A DNA stretch of 64,000 nt from the NCBI GenBank assembly GCA_024235135.1, contig JACKMZ010000011.1, positions 1-64,000 on the forward strand, read 5' to 3'. The DNA is from Gammaproteobacteria bacterium (GTDB taxonomy: Bacteria; Pseudomonadota; Gammaproteobacteria; Competibacterales; Competibacteraceae). The notes beneath the pieces are model-generated. The model was not told the DNA's origin, did no database searches, and was given only the letters and a program-made list of their open reading frames with translations. Positions 42,997 through 51,380 of this stretch are shown in pieces. The stretch's first letter is position 1; every line of letters starts with the position of its first letter. The position numbers and the translations under genes are program-made.

Positions 42997-43467
42997 TTAA
43001 TCCACCGCGTGTTTGGATGTCCGCGCCTTCCCCAACACGTCCCGCAAGCGTTCCAGCGCCTGATTGGATTGTTTGACCATCCGCCGTTTGATGAACAACC
43101 CATCCATCAGTCCCATGAAGAGATTGGGCATTCGATAATCCAGCGTTCGGGTGAACCGCGCGCCCGACCCTTCCGCCACCAGATCGTAGCGCAAGGTCGC
43201 GCGGCCGCCGCCGCGCTCGGCCTGGCCGGTGATCAGCCAACGGCTGGGCCGTTGGCATTCCCGCACCGTCCACAGCACCCGTCCGCGATAACCACCGACT
43301 GCGACGTTTTCGCAGACTTGTTCCCCAATCCCAAACGAACGGGTATCGGAAGCATCGACCGTCAACGAGGCGGGATGCCAGCGTGGCCAATGAGCCGGCG
43401 CGGTGACGAAATCGAACACCTGTTCGGGCGATTGGGGAAGAACGATAGAGGACACGATGTGAGTCAT
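42997..43467 (-). CDS. SRPBCC (START-like) family protein
   Basis: This 156-residue protein has the SRPBCC/polyketide-cyclase-like fold. MTHIVSSIVLPQSPEQVFDFVTAPAHWPRWHPASLTV is the typical first strand and helices, ATLRYDLVAEGSGARFTRTLDYRMP the mid strands, and MVKQSNQALERLRDVLGKA the long C-terminal helix. It would bind a hydrophobic ligand; no enzyme activity can be inferred. It is divergent from the small exported peptide gene 152 bp away. Confidence 0.85.
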   Translation of the reverse strand: MTHIVSSIVLPQSPEQVFDFVTAPAHWPRWHPASLTVDASDTRSFGIGEQVCENVAVGGYRGRVLWTVRECQRPSRWLITGQAERGGGRATLRYDLVAEGSGARFTRTLDYRMPNLFMGLMDGLFIKRRMVKQSNQALERLRDVLGKARTSKHAVD

Positions 43468-43619
43468 GAATGTCGTCCGCCTACTGAATCAGCAACGCCG
43501 AAATCAATGTTTCATCTTTTTTTCGCCGGGCTGCATCCAAACAAGGAGCGACACCCGTATATCGGTACAAGCGCGCGCAAGACCTCAACTGCAAACTCAA
43601 ACATTTCGGAGATCGAATC

Positions 43620-43889
43620 ATGAAAACCATCGCTGCTGCCTTGTTTGCCGTATCCGCCGGTCTGAGTCTGAATGGCGCCGCTTTCGCCGATTCCTTCAAC
43701 GATCGCGGCATCGATTACACCGACGCGGCCCAAGCCCATAGCGACCCCGTCCATAGCCCCCTGATCGCCGCGATGCCGGAGTTCAATAATCGTGGCGTCG
43801 ATTATATCGCCGATGCGCCGGCCGGTTCCGCCGCCGAGGAACCGATGATCTCGCTGCAAGACGCCAGAGCCCACTCTTGGAACATGTAA
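43620..43889 (+). CDS. Small exported protein with two FNxRGxDY repeats
   Basis: This 89-residue protein has a clear signal peptide, MKTIAAALFAVSAGLSLNGAAFA. The mature part of about 66 residues contains two similar segments, SFNDRGIDYTDA and EFNNRGVDYIADA, 31 residues apart, and is otherwise acidic and Ala-rich. I recall no family name; similar DUF4148-like or stress-induced small exported proteins exist, but this is not assigned. A GGAG sequence lies about ten bases before the ATG, and a strong terminator follows, so it is expressed as a single-gene unit. Confidence 0.8.
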   Translation: MKTIAAALFAVSAGLSLNGAAFADSFNDRGIDYTDAAQAHSDPVHSPLIAAMPEFNNRGVDYIADAPAGSAAEEPMISLQDARAHSWNM

Positions 43890-43905
43890 GCCTCTTGGAT
43901 TTCCC

Positions 43906-43952
43906 ATCGGGCCGCCGCCGGTTTCGAGACGGGCGGCGGCCCGATCGTTTTC
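43906..43952 (+). terminator. Terminator after the small exported protein gene
   Basis: A 14-base stem ATCGGGCCGCCGCC/GGCGGCGGCCCGAT (43906-43919 with 43932-43945) is followed by CGTTTTC. It starts 17 bases after the stop codon at 43889. The minus-strand gene beyond may also use it. Confidence 0.8.
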
Positions 43953-43968
43953 AAATCCCTCAACGACC

Positions 43969-44640
43969 TTACAGTTTCATGATATCCATGAGTTCGGCGC
44001 TGGAAACCACATGGCAATAAATCATGTTGATGATGTCCAGTTCGCGGTAGTGCAACTCATCGATACCGGCGGCACAACCATCTTCGATCACGACCACGTT
44101 GAAACTCTCGTCGGCCAAACTGCGTACCGTGGACGATACGCATTGATCGGTGAAGATGCCGGTGACGATGACGTTCTTGATTCCCATATTGGCCAGAATA
44201 AGCCGCAGGTTAGTGCCGGTGAGGGCGCTGTCCGTGGTTTTGGTCAGCACGATTTCCCCGGCCAGCGGGGCCAGTTCCGGGACGATCTGGGATTGCTCGC
44301 TGTTCTTGGGCAGCAGTAGATAATTCCAGCCGGGTTTTTTCTGGCTGAGCGATCGGTCCCGCCCATCTTCCAACCAGCAGGCGATGCGGGCATGAATGAC
44401 ATCCAATTCATGCCGCCGGAAGGCATCCTGCAGGGTGCGTATGGTCGGAATCGTGATTTCCCGCATACGGCGTTGGAATGGTTCCCAGCGGGCGCGTTCG
44501 GCGGGATTCTCGGACACGTCCAGGTAGGTCCGCTGGACATCGATGGTGAGCAGGGCCGTCTCATGATACGGCAACACCAGATCGGCGGGTTCGGGCGCAT
44601 CCTGGTAGTAAAACGAACGGTAGGCGGTTTTCCAGTTCAT
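43969..44640 (-). CDS. Isochorismatase family cysteine hydrolase
   Basis: This 223-residue hydrolase of the isochorismatase/nicotinamidase fold has catalytic Asp in ALLTIDVQRTYLD, Lys in EIVLTKTTDSALTG and Cys in TGIFTDQCVSSTVRSLAD, in family order. Some members cleave isochorismate, others amides such as ureidoacrylate or N-carbamoyl compounds. The approximately 25-residue N-terminal extension before the Asp motif resembles amidase-type members. Neighbours give no pathway. The substrate is unknown. Confidence 0.88.
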   Translation of the reverse strand: MNWKTAYRSFYYQDAPEPADLVLPYHETALLTIDVQRTYLDVSENPAERARWEPFQRRMREITIPTIRTLQDAFRRHELDVIHARIACWLEDGRDRSLSQKKPGWNYLLLPKNSEQSQIVPELAPLAGEIVLTKTTDSALTGTNLRLILANMGIKNVIVTGIFTDQCVSSTVRSLADESFNVVVIEDGCAAGIDELHYRELDIINMIYCHVVSSAELMDIMKL

Positions 44641-44869
44641 TCAATATTCTCTGAATCGATAGGCTCTTGAAAGTATGTCGAATGATACGAGCCCGGTTGA
44701 TCGCCGCAAGCACAGAGTCACCCAGAACACGAGATAGTCATTTTATCGCGTTGATTTCCTGACGGAATGGCAAGCCACTTGCTACACCTATCGCCGCCCA
44801 TGAACTCTCTGGGCAGTGACGACTCAAACCGGCAATATATCGGGCGACGGAAGCCTGGTGGGTTACAAG

Positions 44870-46105
44870 ATGTTCCAAGCTTCGACACGTTATCCCAAAC
44901 CGAGCATCCCCTCCCGTCTATTCGGCGCGCTGGGGCTGATGCTGGCTTTCCATTCGCTCGATGTTTTGGCGGGACAACTGAACTTGGCCTGGGACCCGAA
45001 CAGCGAACCGGAAGTGGCGGGCTATCGCCTTTACTATGGTCAAGCCAGTGGCGAATACACCGCCAGCGTCGATGTCGGCCAGCAATCCCAATTCACCCTC
45101 TTCGGCCTGGAAGTCGGCCAACGATATTACTTTGCCGTCACCGCGTATAGCGCCTTGGGTTTTCAAAGCGGATTTTCCAACGAAGTCAGCGCGGTGATCG
45201 GCACGGACGCGCGGGATACCTTTCTGGAAAGCCCGACGAATGGCTCGTTTGAAAGCGGTATCGGTTTGATACGCGGCTGGGCCTGCGGAGCATCCAACGT
45301 GGATGTGGCCATCGACGGCGGGGAACGCCTGGCAACCGCTTACGGCACCCGGCGCGGCGATACGGCGGCCGTCTGTGGCAAGGACGACACCGGCTTCGGC
45401 TTGACCATCAATTGGAACACCCTGGGCGATGGCATGCATGAACTCAGCGCCTATGCCGATGGCGTGGAATTCGCCGATGTGGCGTTCAACGTCACGACCC
45501 TCGGCGCCGACTACCTGGAGGGAATCGACGCCGAGTATTCCCTGAGCGATTTTCCGCAACTGGGCAACCAAACCCGCATCGCCTGGTCGGAGCCGCACCA
45601 GAATTTCGTGATCGTGGGCTACGACAACGCCTCCAGTTTCGCCTTGCGCAATAGTTTGAGCCCGGTTGAGACCTACGATGAATCCCTGGGCTTTTTTCTG
45701 GAAAGTCCCAGTGAAGGTTCGTACGAAAGCGGCATCGGCCTGGTGCGCGGATGGGTGTGCAACGCTTCCGGCGTGGACGTGCGGATCGACGACGGCGACC
45801 CCTTGTCGACGGCTTACGGCACTTATCGCGGCGATACCACCGCCGTATGCGGTACGCCGTTCACGGGGTTCGGTCTGACATTCAATTGGAACGAATTAGG
45901 CGACGGCCCGCATCTGTTGCGGGCATTCGCCGATGGTGTGGAATTCGCCAGCGCGGTGTTCAACGTGACGACCCTGGGCACGAATTATCTCTACGACGCC
46001 TCCAGCCAAACCTACACGTTGACCGGTTTTCCCTTCCCGGATCGGGACACCCGCGTGCGCTGGTCGCCGGCGCATCAGAACTTCGTCATCGTCGGGTCCG
46101 ATTGA
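44870..46105 (+). CDS. Secreted fibronectin-III protein with two FLESP/RGWVC modules
   Basis: This 411-residue exported protein has a signal region around SRLFGALGLMLAFHSLDVLAG. It then has one fibronectin type III domain (LNLAWDPNSEPEVAGYRLYYG ... FAVTAYSALGFQSGFSNEVSAVI). Two modules of about 135-150 residues follow, beginning TFLESPTNGSFESGIGLIRGWAC and FFLESPSEGSYESGIGLVRGWVC and ending WSEPHQNFVIVG and WSPAHQNFVIVG. The same module occurs twice in the opposite-strand gene starting at 42583. Each copy keeps one Cys in RGWxC and one in AVCG, probably a disulfide. The ATG at 44870 (MFQAST) is preferred as giving a compact signal peptide. Confidence 0.8.
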   Translation: MFQASTRYPKPSIPSRLFGALGLMLAFHSLDVLAGQLNLAWDPNSEPEVAGYRLYYGQASGEYTASVDVGQQSQFTLFGLEVGQRYYFAVTAYSALGFQSGFSNEVSAVIGTDARDTFLESPTNGSFESGIGLIRGWACGASNVDVAIDGGERLATAYGTRRGDTAAVCGKDDTGFGLTINWNTLGDGMHELSAYADGVEFADVAFNVTTLGADYLEGIDAEYSLSDFPQLGNQTRIAWSEPHQNFVIVGYDNASSFALRNSLSPVETYDESLGFFLESPSEGSYESGIGLVRGWVCNASGVDVRIDDGDPLSTAYGTYRGDTTAVCGTPFTGFGLTFNWNELGDGPHLLRAFADGVEFASAVFNVTTLGTNYLYDASSQTYTLTGFPFPDRDTRVRWSPAHQNFVIVGSD

Positions 46106-46196
46106 TCGCCGGCTCAGCCAGCGACGGGGGTTGGCCCGGACAGATTCAAGAATGATCGCTTTTCGCCGCTGGGATCGCGGCGTATCACCCACGCAT

Positions 46197-49100
46197 TCAA
46201 GCCGCGTCGATGCGATTCCGCCTTTCCTCAAGCCAGCGTAAAAACGCGGGAGCCTCCATCGCCGGTGCGACAAGGTAACCTTGGCAGGCATCGCAACCCA
46301 TCTTTTTCAATGCTTCCAATTGCTGTTGGGTTTCGACGCCTTCGGCCACGACCCTCAAGTTCTGGCTCTTACCCAGCGCGATCACCGCCCTGGCGATCGC
46401 ACCACCGTCTTTTCCACCGCTAATTTCGTTCACGAAGGCCCGATCAATCTTGATGGCGTTCACGGGCACTTGACGGAGCGCGCTGAGCGTCGAATAACCC
46501 GTTCCGAAGTCGTCGATAGTCAGACTCACGCCGGCTTGCTTGAGCGCCAGAAGAATTTTTCCGGCTGCGCCCTTGTCGAAAAAGCAGCTTTCGGTGATCT
46601 CGACATCGATCGACTCGACCGGCAGACTGTATTTATCGAGCACCTGCTTGAGACCGGCCGGAAAATCCTCGTCCATGCATTGGCGGGCCGAGATATTGAC
46701 CGAAAGGCGCGGTACGACCAAGGCTCGTTTGCGCCATTCGGCGAGTTGATGACAGGCCAGTTCGATCATGTGTCCCCCGATCTGAATGATCAGGCCGGAC
46801 ATCTCGGCAATCGGCAGAAAGTTTTCCGGAAGCAGAACGCCCCGTCCCAGGGCCCGCCAGCGCAACAGCGCCTCGGCGCCGACGATGCGTTGCGAATCGA
46901 TGGCCATGATGGGTTGGAAGTACAGTTCCAATTCGTTGTCGTTTATGGCCCGGCGCAAATCGCTCTCGATCGAAACGCGCTGTCGAACGACCTCGGTCAG
47001 CGTCGGCGTATAAAAATGAACGACGCTGCCGCCCCGCGCCTTGGCGCGGTACATCGCCGTGTCGGCGTTGCGCAGGAGCACGGACGCATCCGCGCCGTCG
47101 GTCGGAAAAATGCTGACTCCGATGCTGACCCCGAGCACCAGTTCCTGTTCATCCACCGGGAACGGGGTACGCAATGCCTCGATGATCTTTTCCGCCACCA
47201 GGGCCGCGCTCCAGGGCTCGCTGACCTCTTCGAGGAGCACCGCGAACTCGTCACCGCCGAGTCGCGCCAGCATATCCTCGGCACGCACGCAGGACTTGAG
47301 TCGCTCCGCCGTCAGCGCCAGCACGCGATCGCCCACCTCGTGCCCGAAGCTGTCGTTGATGTGCTTGAAACCATCCAAATCCAAATACAGCAACGCCACC
47401 AAATGCGGCTGACGTTTCGCGCGGATCAGCACATGGTTGACCCGCTCGTGGAACATGATACGGTTGGCCAGACCGCTTAAAGGATCGTGATGGGCCAGAA
47501 ATTCCAGTCGTTCCTCGGACGCCTTGACGGTGCTGATATCGGCGAACACCGCCACGTAACCCCGAACATCGCCCTCGCCCGGAGCGATCACGTCGATAAT
47601 CATCCAGGCCACGAATATTTCGCCATTTTTACGCCGCAACCAAATTTCGCCACGCCAACCGGCATCCTTTTCGATCCATTCCCAGATCGTGGGGGGCTGT
47701 TCCGTCAATGCCCGATCGGACAGCAAAAATTCCCAACGCTCGCCCATGCACTGGTGAGGCGCATAACCGGTCACGGTTTCAAAGGCCGGATTGACCATGG
47801 TGAAGCGGCCGTTTTCGTCCAGTATGGCGGCCGCCTCGGTGGTATTGCGAAACAATACGTTGGCCGCGATCCAGTGACGTTCGGTGTTCTTCTGCTCCGT
47901 GATGTCGCGAAGTAAAGTGTAAAAACCGATCACCTTGCCATCATCCCCCAACTCCGGCACGCAGGTCGAACTCACGTCGCGCTCGCCGAGGTGATGATGC
48001 GCCAGCCGAACGACGGATTCGACGGTCCTGCCGCTCAACGTTTGTTCGAGTTGAGGACATAGGCTCTCGTAGGCCGTAGCCCCGAAGATCTGGCATAACG
48101 GTTCACCGAGCATGTCCGCCTTGTGTAGATCGAACCAGCGTTCGTAGGCCCCGTTCAGGAATCGGAAGCGGTGCTCCAAATCAATGTGCGCGATCAGGAC
48201 CGGCAATACGTCGGAAATGATGCGTAGCTGCCTTTCGCGCGTTTCCGCTTCGGCATACGCGGTCTTGATCTCGGTGATATCGGAAAACGTGAGCACCACG
48301 CCATCGATATGATTATCCGCGGTGCGGTACGGCAGGATACGCAGCAAGAACCAGTCGCCATTGTGACCCCGGACTTCTTCCTGAAAAGGTTTGAGGTCGC
48401 GCAACACGTCCTGACATAAATCGGTCAGGATGCCGTTCTTGAAACGTTGGGCGACGTCCGCGATAGGCCGACCATGGTCGGCGTCGATCAGTGCGAACAT
48501 CCGGGTCGCCGACGGCGTGTAGCGCCGAACGCGCAATTCAGCGTCGAGAAATATGGTGGCTATGTCGGTGCTGGAGAGTAAATTGGCGAGATCGTTATTG
48601 GCGGCTTCGAGTTCGTGGACCTTATCCAGCAATTGATTGTTGACGGTGGATAATTCTTCGTTGAGCGACTGCAGTTCCTCTTTGGAGGTTTCCAGTTCCT
48701 CGTTGGTGGACTGGAGTTCCTCGTTCATGGACATCACTTCTTCATTGGCCGCCTTGAGTTCCTCGTTCGCGGTTTCCACTTCTTCGATAGTGGTCTGCAA
48801 ATCCTCACGGGTAGCTTTCAGCTCGTACTCCAATTGGTGAACCAGGGTTTGCTCGCCAGCCCGCGCCTTACTCGCCGGCGCGATGTCCCTTTCCTCGTCG
48901 AAACACACCAGGAAGGTGCCCTGGGCCTCGTCCATCGGCCATACCTTGAGGCGTACTTCGCGATCACCGCCCGCACCATGCAGGGGAATTCGACGCGCTT
49001 CCACGGTGGTTTTCTCGCGCATGGCCTTTTGCAGGCTGGCGCGCAAAATGGCGCGCAGTCCTTCGCGGGCCATGGCGACCACTTCGTGGGTCGCCGTACC

Positions 49101-50819
49101 CTTGGGCATTTCCAGATAATCGGATGTGGCGCCATGAAAGTACAAGGCCTCGCCAACCCGATTCACCAACACGGCGGCCGGGGAGTATTCCTTGAGCAGT
49201 TTCTCTTCGACGTTCTCGCTGAGCCGGTAGCCCACCGTCGTTTTCGCCCGCCCTCCGGCACCACGCGGCGAAATCGCAATCGCATCGGCAACCACAGGAT
49301 AATAACTCTGGGCATGGGCATCGGGCGGCACGTTCAGCCGACGGTAAATACGCCATTTCTTCGAAACGATCTGAAACATGTCCGTACGTTGACCGATGGT
49401 TTCGGAATTACCCAGGAACAGGTAACCCTTTTCCCGCAGCGCGAAATGGAACAAGCGAATGATCTTGGCCTGGACCTCGTTGTCTAGGTAGATCAACAAA
49501 TTGCGGCAACTGATGAAGTCGAGACGGGAAAAAGGCGGATCAGTGATGAGATTCTGCGCCGCGAACACCACGGCTTCCCGCACCGACTTCTTCACACTGA
49601 CGTGGTCACCATCGCGCGTGAAGAACTGGCGCAGATAGTCGTTCGGAAGTTCCGTCGCGGCCGAAACGGGATAAATTCCGGCTCGGGCCACTTCGAGCGC
49701 CTCGGTATCGATGTCCGTGGCGAAAATCTGCAAGCCTATTTGTTTTCCGCTGCGTCGGATGGCTTCCATGAACAGCATGGCCAGAGAATACGCCTCCTCG
49801 CCGCTGGCGCAACCGGGCACCCACAAACGGATCGGCTCGTCCAGGCGCGCCTGCTCGACCAGGGAAGGGACGACGGTCGTCGCCAGTATCCCGAAAGCAT
49901 TCGGTTCGCGGAAGAAACTGGTGACGCTGATGAGTAAATCGCGTACCAACCCCCGCACCTCGTCTTCCGAGGCGCGCAAAAGATCCAAATATTCATGCAC
50001 GCTTTCGAGCGTCGCCAAGCTCATGCGACGGGCGATACGCCGACTGAGAGTCCCTTTTTTATAGTGGCGGAAATCGTGGCCGGTCCGGGTCCGGATGACG
50101 GTGATCATCGCGCTGAAATCATCCGGCAAATCGACGGTTTTCGCTTGGGTTGGCAGATCACCGCGCATGTAGGGGTGCCGCACGTAACGTATGAGCACTT
50201 TGGGCATGGCTTCCACTGCCAAACGGTAATCCACCAGTCCGGTGGCAAGCGCGCTGTGGGGCATACCGTCGTATTGAGCGGTGGACGGTTCCTGAACCAT
50301 GGTCATGCCGCCATGCCCCTTGATTTCACGCAAGCCCAACGTGCCATCGCTACCCGTGCCCGAAAGAATGATGCAGATGGCCTTTTCCTGCAACGCCTCG
50401 GCCAGGGACCGCAGGAAATGATCGATGGGCATGCGCATGCCACGCCGCTCGGTGGGCGGACTCAAGTGCAGCACCCCCTCTTGAATGGATAGGTAATGGT
50501 TCGGGGGTATCACGTAGACGTGGTTCTGCACGACCTCCAAGCCGTCCACGACTTGCGCAACCGGCATGGACGTGTATTTGGTCAAAAGATCCGCCATGAG
50601 ACTCTGATGGTTGGGATCCAGGTGTTGCACCAGCACGAAAGCGAGTCCCGTATCCGGCGGCACGGCGGTAAAAAATTGTTTAAGTGCTTCTAATCCGCCA
50701 GCCGATGCGCCAATGCCAACCACGGGGAAAATATCAGCCGTTCCGAAACGCTCGCTTGAATCGATCGACGTCTTTGCTGTATTCACATGTCCCTCCGATA
50801 GGACGCAAATTTCTTCCAT
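46197..50819 (-). CDS. CheB-CheR-PAS-GGDEF-EAL fusion signalling protein
   Basis: This 1540-residue soluble hybrid has five parts. CheB methylesterase (about 30-215) has Ser in GIGASAGGLEAL, His in LVQHLDPNHQ and Asp in SGTGSDGTLG. CheR methyltransferase (about 235-500) has TSFFREPNAF, PGCASGEEAYSLAM and CRNLLIYLD. Next come a coiled coil (about 660-745, EELKAANEEVMSMNEELQSTNEEL) and three PAS domains (about 745-1080). GGDEF is intact at about 1188 (ARLGGDEFAVLLEE), and EAL at about 1316 (VGAEALLRW) with later ETESCF-like and DDFGTGYS motifs. It links chemoreceptor-type methylation chemistry to cyclic-di-GMP synthesis and breakdown. No receiver domain and no che operon are near. Confidence 0.93.
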   Translation of the reverse strand: MEEICVLSEGHVNTAKTSIDSSERFGTADIFPVVGIGASAGGLEALKQFFTAVPPDTGLAFVLVQHLDPNHQSLMADLLTKYTSMPVAQVVDGLEVVQNHVYVIPPNHYLSIQEGVLHLSPPTERRGMRMPIDHFLRSLAEALQEKAICIILSGTGSDGTLGLREIKGHGGMTMVQEPSTAQYDGMPHSALATGLVDYRLAVEAMPKVLIRYVRHPYMRGDLPTQAKTVDLPDDFSAMITVIRTRTGHDFRHYKKGTLSRRIARRMSLATLESVHEYLDLLRASEDEVRGLVRDLLISVTSFFREPNAFGILATTVVPSLVEQARLDEPIRLWVPGCASGEEAYSLAMLFMEAIRRSGKQIGLQIFATDIDTEALEVARAGIYPVSAATELPNDYLRQFFTRDGDHVSVKKSVREAVVFAAQNLITDPPFSRLDFISCRNLLIYLDNEVQAKIIRLFHFALREKGYLFLGNSETIGQRTDMFQIVSKKWRIYRRLNVPPDAHAQSYYPVVADAIAISPRGAGGRAKTTVGYRLSENVEEKLLKEYSPAAVLVNRVGEALYFHGATSDYLEMPKGTATHEVVAMAREGLRAILRASLQKAMREKTTVEARRIPLHGAGGDREVRLKVWPMDEAQGTFLVCFDEERDIAPASKARAGEQTLVHQLEYELKATREDLQTTIEEVETANEELKAANEEVMSMNEELQSTNEELETSKEELQSLNEELSTVNNQLLDKVHELEAANNDLANLLSSTDIATIFLDAELRVRRYTPSATRMFALIDADHGRPIADVAQRFKNGILTDLCQDVLRDLKPFQEEVRGHNGDWFLLRILPYRTADNHIDGVVLTFSDITEIKTAYAEAETRERQLRIISDVLPVLIAHIDLEHRFRFLNGAYERWFDLHKADMLGEPLCQIFGATAYESLCPQLEQTLSGRTVESVVRLAHHHLGERDVSSTCVPELGDDGKVIGFYTLLRDITEQKNTERHWIAANVLFRNTTEAAAILDENGRFTMVNPAFETVTGYAPHQCMGERWEFLLSDRALTEQPPTIWEWIEKDAGWRGEIWLRRKNGEIFVAWMIIDVIAPGEGDVRGYVAVFADISTVKASEERLEFLAHHDPLSGLANRIMFHERVNHVLIRAKRQPHLVALLYLDLDGFKHINDSFGHEVGDRVLALTAERLKSCVRAEDMLARLGGDEFAVLLEEVSEPWSAALVAEKIIEALRTPFPVDEQELVLGVSIGVSIFPTDGADASVLLRNADTAMYRAKARGGSVVHFYTPTLTEVVRQRVSIESDLRRAINDNELELYFQPIMAIDSQRIVGAEALLRWRALGRGVLLPENFLPIAEMSGLIIQIGGHMIELACHQLAEWRKRALVVPRLSVNISARQCMDEDFPAGLKQVLDKYSLPVESIDVEITESCFFDKGAAGKILLALKQAGVSLTIDDFGTGYSTLSALRQVPVNAIKIDRAFVNEISGGKDGGAIARAVIALGKSQNLRVVAEGVETQQQLEALKKMGCDACQGYLVAPAMEAPAFLRWLEERRNRIDAA

Positions 50820-51380
50820 TCACAATCAGGTAGATAAAATAATTAACCTTGGAATCCTGTAATAAAGTTTAGAGAGGGCTATACGCTTTGTAACGCCATA
50901 CTTTAAGGAGTTTCATGGGGATTGATACAAAAGGATTCAGGGGGCAACCAATAAATTGGAATAATTCCCGAGTAAGCCATTTTGAGCAAACGGTCATAGC
51001 CGTTTTGCGCCAATCGAAAAGCTAAACACCCTTGGCACTCTTTGAGCCAGCGTGGGAATCGACGTCGGGGTGGGGCAGCCGGAGCGGCGATTACGGTTTG
51101 GCCTCATTTCAGATAATTTCCTGATTCTTAGGAAAGAAAAGCTTAAGCATGTCGCGCCGAGGATCGCCTGACCGCGTCTTAGGCATTCCAGCGTAGGCGC
51201 TAATAGACGCCCTACCGGCTATCACGAATTATTCAAATAACCTTCATCATCGTCCAGTTATTCCGGCATTACGATAGCGTCGATTCAATGTCGTTCGGCG
51301 TTATTCGGATTATCCAGGCGGTATTGAACGACCTTAAAAAAGGCTGCTTTGCAGCGTCTAAAACGTTCGAGGGAAACACG
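50820..51380. other. Intergenic region with a small hairpin
   Basis: This 561-bp gap lies between two divergent large genes. A stem GCAAACGG/CCGTTTTGC with one bulge lies at 50986-51008. The frame from 51288 leading into the phosphoesterase has no conserved content before 51381. No Pho-box-like repeat was recognised despite the phosphoesterase downstream. Confidence 0.45.

Noticed and set aside
46281..47480. A 399-codon plus-strand frame opposite the GGDEF-EAL region
   Set aside because: Antisense to intact GGDEF and EAL motifs, with no similarity of its own.
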